DNA from: Planctomycetota bacterium
GTDB taxonomy: Bacteria > Planctomycetota > Planctomycetia > Pirellulales > Pirellulaceae
Direction: 5' to 3'
Assembly: GCA_016872775.1 (NCBI GenBank)
Contig: VGZA01000011.1
Location: 1-64,000, forward strand
DNA: 64,000 nucleotides
Positions 46,587 through 56,437 of this stretch are shown here, one piece after another (within the stretch, counting starts at the first letter, position 1; every line of letters begins with the position of its first letter). The notes under the pieces are model-generated. The model saw only the letters and a list, made by a program, of their open reading frames with translations. It was not told where the DNA came from and did no database searches. The position numbers were made by a program, and so were the translations under genes.

Positions 46587-46632
46587 CGACAGCCTTCAGA
46601 AGACGAAAAATGCGAATGTGGCGTACCGGCGA

Positions 46633-49600
46633 TCATTTATGAGGATGTTCGTGACAGAATTCATCGTCTCGGGGCCAGTGGTCGTCCTGCTCGGTGGCAA
46701 AATCCTGTCCTAATTCCCGCATCGGCTCGCCCGAATCCAGGATGCGCTGCACCAGGGCTGCGCGAAGTTGGCGGGCCTCCTGACGCAGTTGCAGGTCCTC
46801 GGCCCGATCGAACATCTTGCGCCCATCGACCCAGGTTTGTTCCGGCCGGGCGTAGATCGAAAGAGGAGGAGCGTTCCACACGACGAGGTCGGCATGTTTG
46901 CCAACCTCCAGCGATCCGACAAACGCATCGATGCGCAACTGCTTTGCCGGGTTCAATGTCACGAATTGGAACGCTTCAACCGGATCGACGCCGCCATAGC
47001 GAACTGCCTTGGCCGCTTCTTGATTGAGGTGCCTCGCCAGTTCTCGGTCATCCGAGTTGAAACTCACGACGACACCGGACTGATGCAGGATCGCACCGTT
47101 CTGCGGGATCGAATCAAAGACCTCGAACTTGTAGGCCCACCAATCCGAAAACGACGACGCCATGACTCCATGTTTCCGCATGACGTCGGCAACCTTGTAG
47201 CCTTCGAGAATATGTTGCAGGCAACCGATCTGAACGGAGAACTCTTCCGCGACTCGCAGGAATGTCAGGATTTCGTCCTGACGATAACTGTGACAGTGTA
47301 TCCAGCGTTTTCCTTGCAGGATTTCGCCGATCGCCTCCAGTTCCAGGTCCCGGCGCGGCGGCAAGCCTCGATGATCGCGCTCCCACGCCTCCCAGGACTG
47401 CAGGTAGTCCTTTGCAGCCATAAATTCGTCGCGCATGATCTGCTCGACGCCCATCCTTGTCTGGGGATATCGCGATGCCGTTCGCTCCGTCCAGTTCGAT
47501 TGCTTGACATTCTCGCCCAACGCGAATTTGACCGAAGCGGGTGCTTCGGCCATCTTCAGTTCCTCGGGGCCGGCCCCCCACCGCAGCTTGATTACCTGAC
47601 ACTGCCCGCCGATCGGGTTCGCGGATCCATGCAGGATGTGTGCCGTGGTGACACCTCCCGCCAGCTGACGGTAGATCGAAATGTCGGTGTCATCAATGAA
47701 GTCGCCGATCCGGACTTGCGCAGTTACCGCCCGCCCGGTCTCATTGACGCCGCCGTCCGTCGCCATGTGCGAATGGCAATCGATGATTCCTGGCGAAATG
47801 AACTTGCCCTGACAATCGACGATCGCCGCCCCTTCGGGCACCGGAACGTCGCTGCCGATGGCGAGGACCTTGCCATGGCCGATCAATAACGAGGCGTTGG
47901 GGAGGTTTCCCTGCGGACCGGAGGTCCAGATCGTGGCGTTGCGGAACACGATCAATTCCTGCGGCGGCAACCGGTCACGGCCAAATGCGCCGAATGGCTT
48001 TCTGATCGGCAGTTCGAGTGGAGGCAGTCTGGGCGGGTTTTCGGCTTTTTCCGCAGTTTTTTCGGCCGCTTTTTCGGCGGCCGCCTCGTCGGCAATTTGC
48101 GGCCCTGGGGTCAACTTTTTGCAGATCACCGACACGCGGCGATCGTCCGGCCAGATCCAATCGCCGGTCCATTCGGTGGCAGCAGGGTCCGGCAGGGCGT
48201 TCATTGCCAGTCGACCTCGGCCGGTGCCGGCAAAAGGTGCCAGGTCAAACGTCAATGTCAGTCGAAAGTCATTACGCACCAGGAGGAGCAACTTGGATCG
48301 TTTGCGCGTCGCGTCCGCGGAACCAGGCGAACTGGTCGCGTCCGGATTGCCATCGAGCAGTTCTCCGCGAATTTCGCGCGGGTCGTCGCCTTGGATCGAT
48401 AACCAGACGGTCTGGAACGAACCATCGTCGTTGCGCCCGGCGACTTCCCAGACTCCACGGGGATCAAACAACGGTTCCAGTTCCATCCGGTAAGCGTTAC
48501 CGCGGATCCAGGTCGAGTGAATCTTGGTCTTTGCATCAAACAGGTCACCGTTGGTCACCACAAAATTTGCAAGTTTGCCGGTCTCGATCGTCCCACACTG
48601 ATCGGCGACTCCAAGCAATTCGGCGGGCGTAACGGTAAGCGCCCGCAGCGCTGAATCGGGGGATAAACCCCTCTCGACGGCGCACCGCACCGCCGGCAGA
48701 AATTCGCCAAGGTCTTTGAGTCCTTGGGTGGCGAAGGCGATCCGCACGCCGGCCTGGTCGAGTCTCCCGGCATTTTCCGGCACCAGATGCCAGTGCTGCA
48801 GGTCCTCGAGCGAGACATGCCTTGCCGACTCGATGGTCGAAACGTTTGGAGCCTTCACGTAATTCAGCGGCAAGATCACTGTTCGTCCGGCGCGGACCAC
48901 TTCGTCGAGCCGCCGGTATTCGCTTCCCGAGCCAAAAATGGCCGCTTGCAGACCAAACTCACGGGCGACGCGGTCCGCGCGGAGGAAATAGAGATCGTTG
49001 TGGGCGTCGATAATGAACAACTGGTTGTTGCGGCGAGCTTGTTCCAGCGTCTCCAACGCGTCGTTACGCTCCGGCCGAGCCAACTGCGGCTCGACCCGCG
49101 CCGCGCTCCAGGCCGCGCGATACCACTGGGAATCGAGCAACGATTGCCGCACCAGCGCCATCACGCCCATCGGCGAATTGGGATAACTTTCGCGGCGTGG
49201 CGACCTCGAAAGCGTCAACTGCAGATGCTGGGCAACCTGACCGCGCAGCAGACTTTCCGCGAGCGGTTCGTCGGACGTTTCGAGCAGACAGCTTTGCCCT
49301 CGGAAGACAGCTCCCGTCGGCACAGCCAGCCGCGCCACAATTCCTTGCGACCGTGACTTCTGGTTGCGTTCGAGGTCGACTCGAAGCTCGCGCGCCAAAT
49401 CCAACTGTGGCTGTACCAGGTTATTCGAATGCGCCGCGCCGGATCGCGGTGCCGCCAGATCGACCGTCTCGCCTGCATACGCGTCCAAGAATCCGGGGTA
49501 AATCGTCTTGCCCGTCATATCAAAGACACGGGCGTCGGCCGGTGCCGTTCCCGGCCCGCCAACCGCTACAATCACACCATCCCGCACCACAATCGTCGCC

Positions 49601-49773
49601 CGCTCCAGCACCCGGCCGGGTGCCGCAATAACTCGCGCGCCAGTTAACGCCAGCAACGTGGGAGTCTTATCGCGAATTCCCTCGCTCGGCCGGGTCGAAG
49701 GCGGGGCCGCATGCGTCCACGCTGCCAGAACCAGCCAGGTCACCCATCCCAATACGATCCGTTTCCCATTCAT
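46633..49773 (-). CDS. Two-module amidohydrolase, N-terminal module degenerate
   Basis: 1046 residues from ATG 49773, with signal segment GWVTWLVLAAWTHAAP. Module 1 (about 40-470) has the correct outline but IYPGFLDAYAGE (92-102) lacks both His of HxH. Module 2 (about 620-1046) has the intact HxH in PGIIDCHSH (H667, H669), RWIHCHSYRQ (H826, H828) and FNSDD (D908). Fusion of two amidohydrolases with one dead module suggests the first is a structural or substrate-binding part (inference). The linker near 590-610 is rich in Ala/Glu. Downstream is the 451-residue relative. Confidence 0.88.
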   Translation of the reverse strand: MNGKRIVLGWVTWLVLAAWTHAAPPSTRPSEGIRDKTPTLLALTGARVIAAPGRVLERATIVVRDGVIVAVGGPGTAPADARVFDMTGKTIYPGFLDAYAGETVDLAAPRSGAAHSNNLVQPQLDLARELRVDLERNQKSRSQGIVARLAVPTGAVFRGQSCLLETSDEPLAESLLRGQVAQHLQLTLSRSPRRESYPNSPMGVMALVRQSLLDSQWYRAAWSAARVEPQLARPERNDALETLEQARRNNQLFIIDAHNDLYFLRADRVAREFGLQAAIFGSGSEYRRLDEVVRAGRTVILPLNYVKAPNVSTIESARHVSLEDLQHWHLVPENAGRLDQAGVRIAFATQGLKDLGEFLPAVRCAVERGLSPDSALRALTVTPAELLGVADQCGTIETGKLANFVVTNGDLFDAKTKIHSTWIRGNAYRMELEPLFDPRGVWEVAGRNDDGSFQTVWLSIQGDDPREIRGELLDGNPDATSSPGSADATRKRSKLLLLVRNDFRLTLTFDLAPFAGTGRGRLAMNALPDPAATEWTGDWIWPDDRRVSVICKKLTPGPQIADEAAAEKAAEKTAEKAENPPRLPPLELPIRKPFGAFGRDRLPPQELIVFRNATIWTSGPQGNLPNASLLIGHGKVLAIGSDVPVPEGAAIVDCQGKFISPGIIDCHSHMATDGGVNETGRAVTAQVRIGDFIDDTDISIYRQLAGGVTTAHILHGSANPIGGQCQVIKLRWGAGPEELKMAEAPASVKFALGENVKQSNWTERTASRYPQTRMGVEQIMRDEFMAAKDYLQSWEAWERDHRGLPPRRDLELEAIGEILQGKRWIHCHSYRQDEILTFLRVAEEFSVQIGCLQHILEGYKVADVMRKHGVMASSFSDWWAYKFEVFDSIPQNGAILHQSGVVVSFNSDDRELARHLNQEAAKAVRYGGVDPVEAFQFVTLNPAKQLRIDAFVGSLEVGKHADLVVWNAPPLSIYARPEQTWVDGRKMFDRAEDLQLRQEARQLRAALVQRILDSGEPMRELGQDFATEQDDHWPRDDEFCHEHPHK

Positions 49774-50053
49774 TTCGACACGAGTTGCCCAGGAGTTATC
49801 CGTTTGTAAACGCAACGTAGCCAAGCACTTAGCGGGTACGAGCGACGAACCCGAACTCGCCCGGTCGCGGCTCGGGATACTGATATCATTAACATGGCTC
49901 AGAAATGGACGCGCCGTGCGAGTGCCGATCGGCCTCGACGAAGAAAACTATTATTCCGCCCGTTGTCCGGCAGGGAAGGGGGGACCATCGCAATTGAGCG
50001 GCCTGTTTTTCCGTCCGGCGGAAGCGCAACGCGCCGATTCCCGTTCCACGTCC

Positions 50054-50779
50054 TCACGTCTCGATCCCGTCGAACAGCGCGGAACCGATCCGGACCATTG
50101 TGGCACCCTCGGCGATTGCCAGTTCGAAATCACCGCTCATTCCCATCGACAATTCCGCGGCTTCGGCATAGCCGTTGTGCTGCCAGCAATCGCGCAGTTC
50201 GCGCAGACGGGAGAACTCGCGGCGAACTTGCGTATCGTCGCTGTGCAGACCGGCCATCGCCATGAATCCGCGCACGCGAAGGTTCTTTGCCGTTCGAAGT
50301 TCGGGCGGCACTTCCTGCAGTTCCTGCAGCGCGAAGCCATGCTTGGACGCATCCTGCGAGACATTGACCTCAAGTAACAGGTCGATGGTACGGCCGATCC
50401 GACTGGCCGCGGATTCGATTTCGCGAACCAGTCGCAGGCTGTCGGCGGAGTGAATCAGGTGTGTCAGCGGCAGGGTGCGTTCGACTTTGTTCCGTTGCAA
50501 ATGGCCGATCAGGTGCCAGCGCGGTTCGTAGAACTCGGCCGCGCGATGGAACGCGCGAAGTTCTTGCGACTTTTCCCATAAGGACTGCGGGCGGCTTTCG
50601 CCAAGATCGGTGCAACCACAGGCGCAGAGTGCGGCGATCTCCTCGACACGCACATATTTGGTCACGGCGATCAGCCGCACGGAGTTTGGGTCGCGGCCGG
50701 CTTGCGCGGCGGCCGCGGCAATGCGCTGCTGGACAGACGCCAGATTGAGGGCGATTCGCTCTTGCCGCTGTCGTTCCAT
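50054..50779 (-). CDS. YggS-type PLP homeostasis protein
   Basis: 241 residues from ATG 50779; the frame is open further but does not fit. The PLP Lys is K41 in RLIAVTKYV, followed by TDLGESRPQSLWEK, RWHLIGHLQRNK, LLEVNVSQDASKHGF, and the C-terminal SMGMSGDFELAIAEGATMVR. It binds pyridoxal phosphate and balances its supply; it has no known enzymatic turnover. It lies 32 bases after the stop of the large unknown gene on the same strand. Confidence 0.92.
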   Translation of the reverse strand: MERQRQERIALNLASVQQRIAAAAAQAGRDPNSVRLIAVTKYVRVEEIAALCACGCTDLGESRPQSLWEKSQELRAFHRAAEFYEPRWHLIGHLQRNKVERTLPLTHLIHSADSLRLVREIESAASRIGRTIDLLLEVNVSQDASKHGFALQELQEVPPELRTAKNLRVRGFMAMAGLHSDDTQVRREFSRLRELRDCWQHNGYAEAAELSMGMSGDFELAIAEGATMVRIGSALFDGIET

Positions 50780-50811
50780 GCCGGCGCGCCCCCGTCCCGC
50801 AACTCCTCGAA

Positions 50812-52581
50812 TTATTCGATTTCCACCAGCGTCTGGTAGATGCGTTTGGCCGGCAGGAATCGGCCAAGGTAAAAATCGCAACAGACATTTTTTCCGAAAA
50901 ATGTGCGATTGCCGCGCAGGCCAAGCTCGCGGTAGACCAGCCAGTGCTCCTCCGCCGATTCGGCGCGGAATGCGGTCGCCTCGGACGGCGGCACCGGCAG
51001 CAGATTTTCCGCAACGGTCAGGCGTCGCCAGGTCCGTTGGCTGCGCACGCGGCGGGGCGCAAGGTCGAGTACCAGCGGAAAAAACGCCGCAGGCCCCGCC
51101 ACCGTCTGCTCCAGAATCAGCCGTTGTTCGACTTCGACAAGCTGTCCTGATCGCGGATCGGCGCGCCATTCTGGAATGGACAGTGGAAGCAGCGGAAACT
51201 TGCCATCCGCATGCACAAATCGGCCGTTACGCGTCTCCCGTTCCGGAACGAATCGCGTCCCGGACGACAACGGCCATCGGGCCCGATAATCGATCCTCTC
51301 CGCGCGTTCCGCCGTGACGGAATCGGCCAGCAGAGCGAATTGGTGATGGCGTGCGATCACGAATTGCCGTTGCAACCTGCAGGCTCCCATCCGCAATTCG
51401 AGTTCCAGATACTCGATTTCATTGTCGGCATGCCAGCAGACATGCTCCCATTCGGACTCGGGGTGCTGCGGCTCCCCGTCGATGCGCAGTTCTTGATCCC
51501 AGCATCCGGCGATCAGCAAGCTTCGTCCGGCGGCCAGTCTCAGATTCAACTGTTGTCGCTCATGTTCAACATCGATGCGGATCGCCGATTTTTGATGTCG
51601 ATCCTGCAAGCGCCCGTACTGCCCGGCTTCCGAATAGTGACCGATCGGCGCCGCTCCTTCATGCCGGGCTCGCGGTCCCGTCACGCGGCCGTCGCGCACG
51701 GCCTGCTTGGGTCTTGCCGACTTCGTCGTTGGCTGTGCAAACGACTCGGTCACGGCCTGTTCAAACTGCCGCTGTGCAACTCGTGATGACGACCGCGACG
51801 GATCACGATGCGAAAATCCCGCGTTGCCGTTTAACGGTGCCGATCCCTGGTCAGCTGCTAACGAATCGTCTCCAAGGCGCGCCAAACGCCAATGCTCGGC
51901 GGCCCGACAGAGCCGCACCGACGGTGAAAGTTCGGGAAGCGAAAATCGCAAAGCCTTCGCGATCAATCCGCATCGAACCCAGGATGCGAGCAGCAGCGGC
52001 GCCGCGCGCCAGTAATCAGGGCTTTTCCAGCCGCCCTCGTCAATTGTCGATTCCAGGCACTCCACGAGACGCTGCCGGGCACCGGCCAGATGTTCGGTTC
52101 CGATCAGCGACGGCGAAATTGCCGCGAGTGTCAGCGGCAGCTCGACCTGGATCCATTGTCGGTTCAGCAGGCTATCGACCGTCGGTGCGCCATCCGACTC
52201 GGGCGTTCCGTAGTCGTCGATCAGTTGGGCGAATTCCCGCGCCAGACCGGACGCGGATACTTGCGCGGCGTCGACCCAGTGTGCCCATGTCAGGCATTCG
52301 AGGCCGATGGCAGTTTCGTTAAGCCGTTCACCGAGCGTTAACAGCCATTCTTCAAAATCGTCCATTCCCGGTGCGGATCGGTTGTCATGGATGGCCGCCA
52401 GCCGGTCGAGCAGTTCGGCAAATTGGCCGTGGAGCCCCCAGGCGAGCGGCCGCGATCGCGGTGGGAAAAGGCTTCGGAATTCCGCTGCCGCGCGCAATCC
52501 CGATCGCGTGCTTCCCGCGGCGGGCCTGGAATGCGGCGCCTTCTTCGTCTTCGCTGCGATCGTCAATCCGTCAGGTGTCAT
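50812..52581 (-). CDS. Large unrecognised protein, possibly heparinase-like
   Basis: 589 residues from ATG 52581; the frame is open to 52824. No signal peptide. The N-terminal part is helical with Trp/Leu-rich repeats (WLLTLGERLNETAIGLECLT); the C-terminal part looks like a beta-sandwich (YLELELRMGACRLQRQFVIA). This two-part plan resembles heparinase II/III-type proteins, but no catalytic motif was identified. It is upstream of yggS in a probable operon. The heparinase idea is low confidence. Confidence 0.6.
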   Translation of the reverse strand: MTPDGLTIAAKTKKAPHSRPAAGSTRSGLRAAAEFRSLFPPRSRPLAWGLHGQFAELLDRLAAIHDNRSAPGMDDFEEWLLTLGERLNETAIGLECLTWAHWVDAAQVSASGLAREFAQLIDDYGTPESDGAPTVDSLLNRQWIQVELPLTLAAISPSLIGTEHLAGARQRLVECLESTIDEGGWKSPDYWRAAPLLLASWVRCGLIAKALRFSLPELSPSVRLCRAAEHWRLARLGDDSLAADQGSAPLNGNAGFSHRDPSRSSSRVAQRQFEQAVTESFAQPTTKSARPKQAVRDGRVTGPRARHEGAAPIGHYSEAGQYGRLQDRHQKSAIRIDVEHERQQLNLRLAAGRSLLIAGCWDQELRIDGEPQHPESEWEHVCWHADNEIEYLELELRMGACRLQRQFVIARHHQFALLADSVTAERAERIDYRARWPLSSGTRFVPERETRNGRFVHADGKFPLLPLSIPEWRADPRSGQLVEVEQRLILEQTVAGPAAFFPLVLDLAPRRVRSQRTWRRLTVAENLLPVPPSEATAFRAESAEEHWLVYRELGLRGNRTFFGKNVCCDFYLGRFLPAKRIYQTLVEIE

Positions 52582-52727
52582 ACGTCGATACGTCCTGTCC
52601 GTTAAGGGAAGCGATCGTGCCTCCGCGTAATCATCACACGAACACGCATGGGCCGATTTGCCATCTGTTGGTGTTGTTTGGTATCCTATGTCCGGTTCGC
52701 ATGCAAGTCTCCCGGGAGGGTTCCGCC

Positions 52728-53612
52728 ATGGTCCGTTGCTGGTCGTTTGTCGTTCGACTGCTCGTGGGCGTGCTGATGATTGCCAACGCCGCAATCGCGA
52801 ATGCTGGCGACGAAAAACCCGCAAAACCTCAGAAACAGGCCGGCGAGCCGAGGGAGAAAGCGGCGGCGCCCGGCCGTCGCGGTATCGACGACAAGTTGTT
52901 CGCCGACCTGGATCCCGCCAGGAAAAACGCTGGATTCACGCAGCTGGGGGTCCATCAAGTCTGGATCGACACCGATCGCAAAGTCATGGTGGCCGACGGC
53001 GTCGTCTGTCTTACGCAGGGGCTCCTGGAACTATTCGCGTGCCCCAAGGGGACCAAGGAGCATGAGTCCGCTTTGTCGCTGCAGACCGATGCGTTGACGA
53101 TCCACGCGGGACTGCTGGCGATCGAGGCCGAAACAGGTTCGCCGGTAAAGTACGCTCCCGACTACAAACCGGCCTCCGGCATGGTTGTCGATCTGATTGT
53201 GGTCTGGGCGGACGGGAGCGGCAAACGAAAACAGGTCCGGGCCCAGGAATGGGTCAAAAACCTCAAGACGAAAAAGCCGCTGGATTTTGACTGGGTGTTT
53301 GCCGGCAGCGGATTTCATGTCGACGAAGACACCGGCGAACGATTTTACATGGCGAATTCAGGCGATCTGGTCTGCGTTTCGAATTTCGGCACCGCGACGC
53401 TGGACTTGCCCGTCCAGAGTTCCCAGGCGAACTCGGAATTGATGTTTGAGGCATTCACCGAGAACCTGCCGCCCAAGGGCACGCGTGTACGGCTGGTATT
53501 CCTGCCGCGCGTCGCGACGCAAGCGGGCGGCAAGGGAGAACGCAAGGACGCAAAAAAGGCCGGTTCGCAGCCGCCGGCGGCGAAAACGGTCGCTCCACCC
53601 AAGTCTCGATGA
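52728..53612 (+). CDS. YdjY-domain exported protein
   Basis: 294 residues from ATG 52728 with GGGAGG ribosome binding site. The signal peptide is VRLLVGVLMIANAAIANAGD. The YdjY-like core includes VWIDTDRKVMVADGVVCLTQ, LLELFACPKGTKEHESAL and FAGSGFHVDEDTGERFYMA. A Lys/Ala/Pro-rich C-terminal tail follows. YdjY is found near quinone or iron-sulphur redox genes in other bacteria but not here. Function unknown. Confidence 0.82.
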   Translation: MVRCWSFVVRLLVGVLMIANAAIANAGDEKPAKPQKQAGEPREKAAAPGRRGIDDKLFADLDPARKNAGFTQLGVHQVWIDTDRKVMVADGVVCLTQGLLELFACPKGTKEHESALSLQTDALTIHAGLLAIEAETGSPVKYAPDYKPASGMVVDLIVVWADGSGKRKQVRAQEWVKNLKTKKPLDFDWVFAGSGFHVDEDTGERFYMANSGDLVCVSNFGTATLDLPVQSSQANSELMFEAFTENLPPKGTRVRLVFLPRVATQAGGKGERKDAKKAGSQPPAAKTVAPPKSR

Positions 53613-53639
53613 ACCCGATTCGCTCCCGAAAGCCCTTCC

Positions 53640-54197
53640 ATGGCCCGGCAACTCGATTACGTTTTGATCGTGGATGTCGAGTCGACATGCTGGGACGGGC
53701 AAGTGCCCCAGGGACAGATCAGTGAGATTATCGAGATTGGTCTCTGCACGGTAAACCTGCGATCGCTACAGCGCGGCGACAAACGATCGATCCTGGTGCG
53801 GCCGGCCCGGTCGGACGTCGGCGCATTCTGTACGCGGCTCACCACCTTGACGCCCAGCCAGGTCGCCGGAGGGATGCCGCTGGGCGACGCTTTGCGGATC
53901 CTGGAGCACGACTATCGGTCGCGCGAACGGCTTTTTGCCAGTTGGGGAGACTACGACCGCAATCAATTCCAACGGAATTGCCGCGATTATGGTCTTGAGT
54001 ATCCGTTTGGCCCGACACACCTCAATATCAAGAATCTGTTTTCTGTGGCGTTCGGACTCCCCAAGGAACTGGGAATTCCCGAGGCCTGCGAGAAAATGGG
54101 GATCCCGCTGGAAGGAACGCTGCATCGGGGCGTGGATGACGCCTGGAACATCGCGCAACTCTTCTGCGGACTGCTCAAAAAGACGCGTGCAGAGTGA
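53640..54197 (+). CDS. DEDDh-type 3'-5' exonuclease, ERI-1/KapD-like
   Basis: 185 residues. The DEDDh catalytic set is complete: D12 and E14 in IVDVEST, D104 in SWGDYDRNQF, and H162 with D167 in HRGVDDAWN. Single-domain enzymes of this size degrade RNA or short single-stranded DNA ends. The last 23 bases overlap the convergent HemQ gene. Cytoplasmic. Confidence 0.9.
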   Translation: MARQLDYVLIVDVESTCWDGQVPQGQISEIIEIGLCTVNLRSLQRGDKRSILVRPARSDVGAFCTRLTTLTPSQVAGGMPLGDALRILEHDYRSRERLFASWGDYDRNQFQRNCRDYGLEYPFGPTHLNIKNLFSVAFGLPKELGIPEACEKMGIPLEGTLHRGVDDAWNIAQLFCGLLKKTRAE

Positions 54198-55035
54198 GCC
54201 GGCAATGCCGCAGCATTTCACCCGGCGACACGACGTAACTGGTATAGAACGGGCCAAACTCGCCATACCGCGCGCTGGCCTCATCAAACCGCATTCGATA
54301 GACGATTTCGGTCAGGAACTGCGGATTGGCCGCCCAAAGGGTTACGCCCCATTCCCAATCGTCGAGACCGACACCGACCGTGATCAACTGGGACACGCGG
54401 CCGGCGAATTCCATCCCGCTCCGCGCGTGTTCCGCCATCAGGCGGTTCCGTTCCGAAAATGGCACCCTAAACCAGTTCTCGCCAACCTTACGCTTTTTGT
54501 TCATCGGGTAAAAGCATGTCACCGGCCAAGGTGGGAAATCAGGCGTCAGCCGCTGCTTTCGCATGAACGGTTCCCGATCGCGATAGGCTTTGACTTTGGC
54601 AAGGTAGGCGGGCGAATCGGCCTGCTCACCCTCGGCCACCAGACGCTGCGCGTACTGTTCGACGCTGGGCACATATTCGGAAATTTCGGAGATCGAGACG
54701 AACGAATAGACGGGTTCCAGCGCCTGTCCCAGCAAGCCGGCGAGCAGTCGCTGGTGAATCGATCCGATCCGCAGCGGATCCGGGTCCATGATCATCAGCG
54801 AAAAATCCGCCTTATGACCGCTGACGACGCTGGTCTGCAATCGGGCCGGCGCTTCGGCGCCGGCCGGATCAAGAATCGCAGCAAATTCCTGGGCGCCGCG
54901 TAACACTGCGGATGCGCCGATCGCCGCCAGAACGTCGCGGCGGAACCGGTAATAAAGGTGCTGACAATGCCAGCCCTCTTTGGGACGCGTGGAAACTTCA
55001 ACGGGGGTCGGAGCATGCGGACGCGTCGAATTCAT
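54175..55035 (-). CDS. hemQ: Chlorite dismutase-family haem protein, HemQ-like
   Basis: 286 residues from ATG 55035, chosen for its ribosome binding site GAGG 4 bases upstream; a longer start at 55056 exists. The C-terminal half follows the HemQ pattern: TCFYPMNKKRKVGENWF, RLMAEHARSGMEFAGR (putative proximal His in AEHA), DDWEWGVTLWAANP and FDEASARYGEFGPFYTSYV. HemQ completes haem b through coproheme decarboxylation in many Gram-positives and planctomycetes; true chlorite dismutase is less likely here because the neighbours are not chlorate genes. Overlaps the exonuclease gene at its 3' end. Confidence 0.85.
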   Translation of the reverse strand: MNSTRPHAPTPVEVSTRPKEGWHCQHLYYRFRRDVLAAIGASAVLRGAQEFAAILDPAGAEAPARLQTSVVSGHKADFSLMIMDPDPLRIGSIHQRLLAGLLGQALEPVYSFVSISEISEYVPSVEQYAQRLVAEGEQADSPAYLAKVKAYRDREPFMRKQRLTPDFPPWPVTCFYPMNKKRKVGENWFRVPFSERNRLMAEHARSGMEFAGRVSQLITVGVGLDDWEWGVTLWAANPQFLTEIVYRMRFDEASARYGEFGPFYTSYVVSPGEMLRHCRLTLHASF

Positions 55036-55068
55036 AGTGCCTCGATCGATTTCCAAGTAGGTTCCACT

Positions 55069-55842
<774 letters not shown>

Positions 55843-56014
55843 CGACTCGCTTCCCGCGGCTTTGCTGCGTCTATTGTCGATTTTGGACCCTGGCCGTCAA
55901 CCGTGGGTCAGGCCTGGCCTTCGATGAATCGCCGCTAGTTTGGTTGCATTCGCGACGTTTCTCCGCTACTTGTATAGTCTCGAACCGACGCCGTACCGAA
56001 AAGGAAATGTTCGC

Positions 56015-56434
56015 ATGTCGAATGAAATGGCTGTAGCCGCAGCCCCGGTCGCCGCTGCCGAAAAACGGATCTTGCTTGTCGATGACGACGCGGAAATCGT
56101 GGAAGCAATCAAGTTCGCTCTGGAATCGAAAGGGTTTAAGGTCCTGATCGCTCGCGATGGTAACCAAGGGCTGGCGATGGCGGAACGAGAAGACCCCGAC
56201 CTGATGATCCTGGACATGATGATGCCCAAGCGGAGCGGATTTCTGGTGCTGGAGAAGCTGCGGCGTTCGCGCCCCGTACCGATGCGGATCATTATGATCA
56301 CCGCCAACGAAGGCAGCCGCCACAAGGCGTATGCCGAAATGTTGGGGGTCGATGAGTACTTGCGCAAACCGTTCGCAATGGATCGGCTGGTCGACAGTGT
56401 GAACAAGTTGTTGAACCCGGCCCAGAAAGAGTGA
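56015..56434 (+). CDS. Single-domain response regulator
   Basis: 139 residues from ATG 56015 with AAGGAAA ribosome binding site. Receiver-domain residues are all present: acidic pair at DDD 23-25, phospho-acceptor D67 in LMILDMMMP, T96 in MITANEG, and K118 in YLRKPF. A short Ala-rich N-terminal tail precedes it. There is no output domain, so it acts on a partner by protein contact. No kinase is nearby. Confidence 0.93.
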   Translation: MSNEMAVAAAPVAAAEKRILLVDDDAEIVEAIKFALESKGFKVLIARDGNQGLAMAEREDPDLMILDMMMPKRSGFLVLEKLRRSRPVPMRIIMITANEGSRHKAYAEMLGVDEYLRKPFAMDRLVDSVNKLLNPAQKE

Positions 56435-56437
56435 TTT

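Noticed and set aside
54175-55035. True chlorite dismutase
   Set aside because: HemQ pattern in the C-terminal half and no chlorate-metabolism neighbours; HemQ is preferred.
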